Assembly (NCBI GenBank): GCA_920105805.1
Contig: CAKKTI010000026.1
Span: 1-64,000, forward strand
Length of the DNA: 64,000 nucleotides
DNA from: Condylostoma magnum
Lineage: Eukaryota > Ciliophora > Heterotrichea > Heterotrichida > Condylostomatidae
Reading direction: 5' to 3'
Part shown: piece by piece, positions 57,938 through 64,000 of the stretch
Position numbering within the stretch: position 1 is the first letter of the stretch
Layout of the letters: each line of letters opens with the position of its first letter
Notes under the pieces: generated by a model
What the model was told of the DNA's origin: nothing
Seen by the model: the letters and a program-made list of their open reading frames with translations, nothing else
The model's database searches: none
Translations under genes and position numbers: made by a program

Positions 57938-60163
57938 TTATTTAAGTAGTTTAAGCAAAAATAACTTTGATTCTTGAGCTTGGTAAAACGGATTAAATTG
58001 CTTATTTGATTGCAGGGATTTTCTTCTTTTTGTTTTTGATGTAATACTGTTGCTTAGATAGGGTGAATTTAATATCTTATCTGACATTTTCATACTATTT
58101 TAAAAGGATTTTTGGCTGTTTGTGGATAGAGGTGTATTAGAACGCTTAGGCTTAATCTTTTGAGTTTAAGATGTGCTTTTAATGGATATTTAACTCGTAT
58201 TAGCTCTTTTTACCCTTCTTTTCATTATCTTTTTCAAGCTTTGTATATTTTTACTATGTTCTGATTTAATAACATTATAAATAGATTTATATTACTTCTT
58301 AGTAGGTCGTATTTACTATATTTCTTTCAATACTTCCTTTGCTTCTTATTCATTTAACAATTATTTCTCTAGTTCAGATATTTCACCCTGAATCTACAAC
58401 TTTTATGCTTCAAATTATCTACAATACTATATTCCTTTACTTCAATGAAGCTTTCTATAGCAATTCTAAAAGTAATCTTCCACTCTTTAAGCCACTTTTT
58501 TACTATGAATATCCCCCATTAAGTCTACTTTCAGTAAATTTTAGTCCTGAACTTCTCTGAATTAAATAAGCTTTAAAATTTACCCTTGATAAGTGGTCAT
58601 TTCATTAAGTACTCTTTTTTAAGCATCTGCTATGCTATTGTGTAATTAGCATAGATTGATTTGTTATACAGAACTAGATCTACCCTTGATCGATTTTCTT
58701 CTACCCTTCTTTTTCCTTTATTTCCGAGTTGGTGTAGATTTCACTGATCTAGGCTTCACTTATTACTTTACATGTGTTGCTTATTTCAGGCAACTTATTC
58801 ACTAACAAAATTAATTGTCTGAATTAGGCTGTTTATGCGATTCAAGTTAAATCAAAATATTTTAATTGTAACTTTATCCCTAACATATTACCTGGTTCTG
58901 TACTACAGCATAAAAGTACTGAAAATTGCCTTCGAAATTATCGGGAAAGCACTCAATTGGAAAATCAACTTTTAAGTCTCCTGATAAATATACTTTTGTA
59001 AGTTCTGATATCTCTGCTCTATTTAGTATCTGGATTTTTAAGTATTATTTTTCCAGAATATGAGTGTAGTTGATTTTATATAGTGTAGTGTTATCATTTT
59101 AGATATCTTAAAATCTTAGTTGTTTCATTACTTGTTTATGTTTACTTAGCTAAAGAATCGTAGCTGGTTCAAATAGGAAATTTTAGTCATCTGTTATCAG
59201 TCTCAATTAAAGCCCATTGAACTGTATATTGTCTCTGTATTTCAGATAATGGTAATCTAAATGATTGAAAAATGGATCTTTTGTATAAAAAATTAAGTTG
59301 GTAAATGGTGGAGTATTGATATCGTTTAAATGTGTAATGTAACTTCTAGATATTCGCATATTTCTATTGTATTCGTGGTAGCTTTAGTAGATTGATTATC
59401 GTCTGCAATTTTTTTGAGTTCTATTAAACAGAAATATATTAAGAATTTTCTGAATTTATTAAGAGTTTATGTATAACTTTGATATTGTAGTTTATAAAGA
59501 AGAAGATTTCTAATTAAATCTTTTTGTATATTGTTTATTTTAGATACTTATTCAATCAATTATAGTAAAATCTTCTTAATATAACTCGTCTAACTATTTT
59601 TTGTATATTTCATTTAAGTGTTATTTTTTAATAACGAATTAATTAAAGCAGTATCTACGTAATCAAAATGTGAACTTTGATCATTGAAGCTTCTATTTAT
59701 ACTTTTTTATATCTTTAGTAAGAAGTATTTTCTTCTCTTTTATATCTAAATATGCTATTTTTATTTCTTTATTCAGCCATCCTATAATCTAAAATATGAA
59801 AGACTATATTTACTTCGTTGCATTTTTAATGAATTATTTATTCCTTAGTTAATTGAATTTTACCTCTGCATTGAATTATATTTACAGCTAGTGAATAAAT
59901 TATTAGAATATTTTACTGTATTTATCAATATCTGATTTATTAGTGTCTAGCTGTATTACATTATCTTACTTTTGTTATAACTTTTAATTTATTTGATTTA
60001 ATGCGTCCTTATAGTATCCCGGAATATTTGATAATAATTTTAAAATATTGCTAGAAGAATTTTCAGATGTCAGATTTATTTGATCTTATTATAGGCTTTA
60101 AAACAATCCTTTGAATAAATTAGGCAGAAACTAACCATGGGTAGACTAATTCAATTAGTTCAT
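57938..60163 (-). CDS. large coiled-coil protein
   Basis: 741 residues in one frame from MNQLNQSTHGQFLPNL. The N-terminal ~330 residues are Gln/Lys/Asn-rich coiled coil. A beta-containing domain lies about 290-440 (NFLFEPATILQLSKHKQ; VYLSGDLKVDFPIECFP). A very basic segment follows (TRKQRKKKGRRKSIKGRSS), then another coiled coil (EISELEKQLLNEQEAKEVL) and a Ser-rich tail. The last ~190 residues could be mistaken for a separate gene starting at 58519, but the frame is continuous. Stop TAA at 57938, 31 bp before the MGCC gene. Family unknown; a cytoskeletal structural protein is plausible. Confidence 0.6.
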
Positions 60164-60409
60164 TTAATAAAATTATATTTAATTTTCCATTTACAAGATT
60201 ATAAAATCAACTAAACGATGCAGTAGAGATTGAAAGATCAGCAATAGATTATATTTTGCAGCCTGCGATATACATAAATAGCTTTATTACGATTTATATA
60301 AATAGTTATCATAATTTTAAAGCATATTATTGTAAATATTATTTGTATATAATATTTTTAAGCTATTTGATGTTATTAGATATGCAAGCGTAATAGAGCT
60401 AAGAATATT

Positions 60410-60793
60410 ATGGACAATTTAGGTTAAAGCTATTATTATGAAACTAAGATTGCTGTATAGTCAGAAAATTAAGTCTTATAACTTAAAAAACATAGTTTGA
60501 TTTCTTATTCTAAACAGTAAAATGTATTTCAGCCCTTTGTTTATATAAATTTAGCCATTGTGATTTTATTATAAACTAACCTATCTTTACCATTATTCTA
60601 TGCTAGAACTATACATTATCAATATAATAAGCATGCATTGGCTGTATCATTAGTTGCATAACATTTCCAATAAACTTTAAATAAGAATATAGCAAACATT
60701 AAATATTATAAGGACTATATTCCACACATGTTTGTCATTCCAATCTGCATACACACCTACCTTTAACCTAATAAAGCTCGTATCAATACATAA
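60410..60793 (+). CDS. hypothetical small protein, weak candidate
   Basis: About 127 residues starting MDNLGQSYYYETKIAVQ, with a hydrophobic stretch (VYINLAIVILLQ). It lies between the divergent coiled-coil gene and the signal peptide of the next gene. No domain, and the stop is only a guess. It could be 5' flanking DNA. Confidence 0.2.
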
Positions 60794-60813
60794 ACTAATA
60801 ATAATTTGAAAAG

Positions 60814-63800
60814 ATGTTATAGACCCTCGCTCTAGTATACACCTTCCAATATTTCACCGTGTAAGCTGTAAACTTAACTTCTCTGGACTATCCTGTCCTA
60901 CTATTGAACCAATAACCTTAAGAATATTCTTACTTTAGGGATAGTTATACTATTCCTTACAGTTCAGATATATTTGGCAACAAAATTTTCGATTAATATG
61001 CATTAAGCTTCTGGTTCTATCCATTAGATAATTAAGCTAGCCCTCTGGAAATTTTAAAGTTTGAATTCGAGAATTAATAAACATTAACAATAGATGTTTA
61101 AAAAAGTAATACCACAAGGTCAACTTTAAATCAAAATAGTGATCATCTGCATATAAGTATTGAATATGCAGCAGAATTTGAGTGGTACTGAATTGCACTA
61201 TGCGATTGTAATAATAAATTTTATGCATCGAATAAAGTTGTTTCCCAGGATCATAGTTAATCTGTAGAAGAAAAACAATAAAATTACTCATTTTGGAGTT
61301 CAAGTTTTTTTCTAACTATCGGAGGCGAGTTTAAGGGTTAATTGTATCATTTAAAAGTTGAGCTTAATAATTGTATACTTGAGTATAATGACCAAATATA
61401 GATTCCTCAGTTTATGGACGATAGTGTGATCTATTTATGAGCTTCTGAGTTAGGGAGTAATATAAAATCTAATAGAAGTGTAGATTAAATATATGCAAAG
61501 CATAGTTTTGATTGAATACCAAGATTGCCGATAACTTTAAACAAAATAACGTTTTTTATAAGAGCCAACTTTTATAGATGCTTCAAGCAAGAAGAGTTAT
61601 TAGCAATTTAATTAGACAGTGAGGAAAATATTACGTTTGGATGTAGTGATAGCAATAAATCTTTTGTGAGTCGTGGAAATTATAAAGATGATAAATAGCT
61701 GAATAATCATGATGAATAATTTGCTTATTATTTTCTAATTATAAAGAGGGAATCTTTAAACGAAAATCCTTTATCATCAATGGATCCTTTTTACGAAACT
61801 ACACATGAAATAATACTTTAGAGTGAACAGTATTTCATGATAGAAAAAATAACCATTACTAAAACAGAAAGCATTGCTTTTGATTTAGTGTTATTTGCTT
61901 ATAATCACTAGGATACAAACCTCATAATATAAACTGCACACAGAACAAAGTGTAAATAATCCTAAGATCTTTGATATTTAATGTGTGAGCCTGAATAATG
62001 TGAAGATAATTCTGGATGGAATTACTATCTTCAAGAATGCTAACAGGGCTAATTATAGTGTAAATTATCAGAGAATGTATTCTCAGAAAGATGTACTGAA
62101 TGCTCGTAGGAATATCATTCCTTTCCTGAAAGACCCGAGTACTGCTTTAAATAATGTCAGATAGGATATAAAATGAATTTATGAGGAATATGTGAAAGCT
62201 AAGAACCAATTGAAGTATGGAATTTTGATAAAGGAGGTTAATAGCTCTATGAAATTGTAGATAATGACCCGAATACCTAAGATATAATATTATATGATTA
62301 TGGGCTTTATGTTGAAGAAAACACAAAAATAAGTCTTAAGTACTAAGACTAATACTGATTTTTATTAGGCTTTAACTGAATAATCTGTCTGATTGTTTAA
62401 CCTATTTAATAAAGTACAATTCTATAATTTAATAATGAATCAGGCAATTAATTAGAAGTATCCATGATTAATACAGTAGACACAAATTATAAGATATAAA
62501 TCAATTACAAGAATTATGAGGGAGATGATCAGATATCTTTATCAAACAAATTTGATAATAAAAGCTGTAAGTTATACTTAGTTAAATACAAAATAATAAT
62601 AATTCAGTATCAAGATTAAAGTAACACATAAACCTTAAGCATATACCTTAATAGTTTCACAAATAAAGATAGTACTCATCTTTAATCTATTCATCTTTCA
62701 AAAGGATGATTATAAATTGTAATTTAAACTTAGACATAATTTAAAGGATATTTGTACAAAATATATATCTAAAATTCCTCAAACTTATCAAATATGATAG
62801 ATCGTTTGAAACAAGACATGAACGTTACTATTGGAGACTAATTCCAAACAATATTTCCTTACTACAACTAAGATGTTCATGTGAAAATACAAGATTATGT
62901 CTATATTCCTTATTGTCCCTTTTAGTAGGATAAAAACAGTCCTTGTTGAAATAGTAAAAAAACTGTAGAATTTAAATTTTAACATTTTAATTCTACTTTT
63001 AAGGACAATTAGGATGAATATTAATTACAACTACTAAATGCGAATAATCAGCTAGAAAATAATCCATTGGTAACAGCTGATAGAGGAGTCTATCAATCAG
63101 GGGATACTAAGCTTAGTATATAAAACGCAGATAGAAGTAATCTAAAGCTTGGAAATTGATTTGTTATAGGATAATGAATAAGATTATAATTAGAGGGAAA
63201 TTAAAAATGCTAGATAATAAATGTTAAAGACAATAGTAACTAATAGAACATAAACTTTCAGATAACAGTTTATAAATAAGGATAATCGCTGATGTTTTAT
63301 ATAAAACAGTATATTTGGCCAAATATCTTAAAAGAAAATTAAGGAAACTTTAAAATAAATGGTTCAATGACATCAAGCAATGGGACAGATTGTAAGTTTT
63401 AATTAGATCCATGACTCTTTATTTATTACCAATACAATCTAAAATTATTCTCTTTATATATTAATAATCAGTTAATTATGTCATAAGATTATGATAACAT
63501 ATTAATGATATAAAAAAACGTTGAAATTAATATAGAATAGGTAAAAGGTTTCATTTATTAAATAATAATAGCTAATAAGGGAGATACAGCAGAATTTGAA
63601 GGATTTGCAGAAGATTTATATCAGCTAAATAATATGTGAATAAAACCTGATCTATCTATTTGCGAAATCAGTCAATATACGGATTAAGAATCCTGCATTG
63701 ATTGTCATCTAGATTGTTCACACTGCCGAAGAGACTATTCTTGCAACATGTGTTATGATATAGGGTGTTAAAACTGCTAAACTATAATGGAAAACGACTG

Positions 63801-64000
63801 TTAGCAATGTAAGCAAGGCTATGAGTTAGAGTAAAACTCCTGCCAGTGCTCTATAGGCTATTTTATAAATATTTCAGGTTAATGTGAAATATGTGAGGAA
63901 AATTGCTAGGACTGTTACTAAGATTCCTTAACAGCGATTATATACTGCACAAAATGTATAGAATCATATCACTCAATTAATTCCAAGTGTTATAGGTGTG
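60814..64000 (+). CDS. large cysteine-rich secreted or surface protein, 3' end outside window
   Basis: At least 1,062 residues, running off the window. A signal peptide (LQTLALVYTFQYFTVQAVN) starts it. A concanavalin/LamG-like beta domain follows (ALSFWFYPLDNQ, then a WY..ALCDCNNK strand pair). Cysteine-rich modules come next (ECSQEYHSFPERPEYCFKQC; CIDCHLDCSHCRRDYSCNMC; CEICEENCQDCYQDS) of the growth-factor-receptor or furin-like type, separated by more beta-sandwich-like segments. Ciliate genomes contain many giant proteins of this type that end in several TM helices, serving as surface or extrusome proteins. Potential N-glycosylation sites are frequent. The opposite-strand open frames here are shadows. 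Confidence 0.7.

Noticed and set aside
57938-58519. Separate small gene starting MGDIHSKKVAQRVEDYF
   Set aside because: The same frame stays open upstream to 60163 with coherent coiled-coil sequence; one 741-residue gene explains it better.
61037-61303. Minus-strand 88-codon frame
   Set aside because: It is antisense to the LamG-like region of the cysteine-rich protein, which has a signal peptide and a long continuous frame.
1-64000. tRNA, rRNA or CRISPR arrays
   Set aside because: I saw no cloverleaf with matching A and B boxes, no rRNA-like blocks and no regularly spaced palindromic repeats.

Overview
The window is gene-dense, AT-rich ciliate macronuclear-type DNA. Reading frames stay open only if TAA and TAG are read as glutamine and TGA as tryptophan. 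Tryptophans that are invariant in importin-alpha, mu-class GST, CDC50, NBR1 and the ankyrin-PARP are all written TGA. At well-bounded gene ends, however, TAA or TAG also act as stops, often as tandem pairs. That is the behaviour of the Condylostoma-type code (NCBI table 28). It differs from the karyorelict code, where UGA is the stop. A Condylostoma-like heterotrich, or a relative with the same code, is the best guess. Genes are packed with spacers of 0-100 bp, and the one intron I can place is only 14 or 20 nt long. All coordinates assume this code; gene ends without homology support are approximate.

Layout. 0-10 kb: the end of a PAS/multi-TM protein, small orphan genes, a METTL16-type RNA methyltransferase, an S1/P1 nuclease, a mu-like GST and importin-alpha. 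10-26 kb: UNC119, peptide deformylase, a DHHC acyltransferase directly behind the dynein assembly factor DNAAF1, a CDC50 flippase subunit, a divergent pair of four-TM paralogues, a RING protein, and the autophagy receptor NBR1. 26-36 kb: a giant ankyrin/WGR/PARP protein carrying an internal near-copy of the histone H3 tail, followed by a segmental duplication in which the PARP N-terminal module is fused in frame to an apparently intact piggyBac transposase. 36-50 kb: EF-hand and coiled-coil proteins, a LARP7/p65-like La protein, a metal-ligand-less allantoinase homologue, a cyclic-nucleotide-gated-type channel with an unusual filter, and mitochondrial uS15. 50-64 kb: GPATCH1, an NDK-like protein, a hormone-sensitive-lipase-like hydrolase, a MGCC-anchored proline-rich protein, a coiled-coil protein, and the 5' part of a huge cysteine-rich secreted or surface protein.

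Most genes look like independent housekeeping, cilium and membrane-traffic functions rather than one pathway. The 26-36 kb block is the exception: a DNA-break-type PARP with a histone mimic and a piggyBac transposase share one N-terminal module. Because piggyBac-derived proteins cut DNA during ciliate nuclear development, this block is the strongest candidate for an undescribed system.
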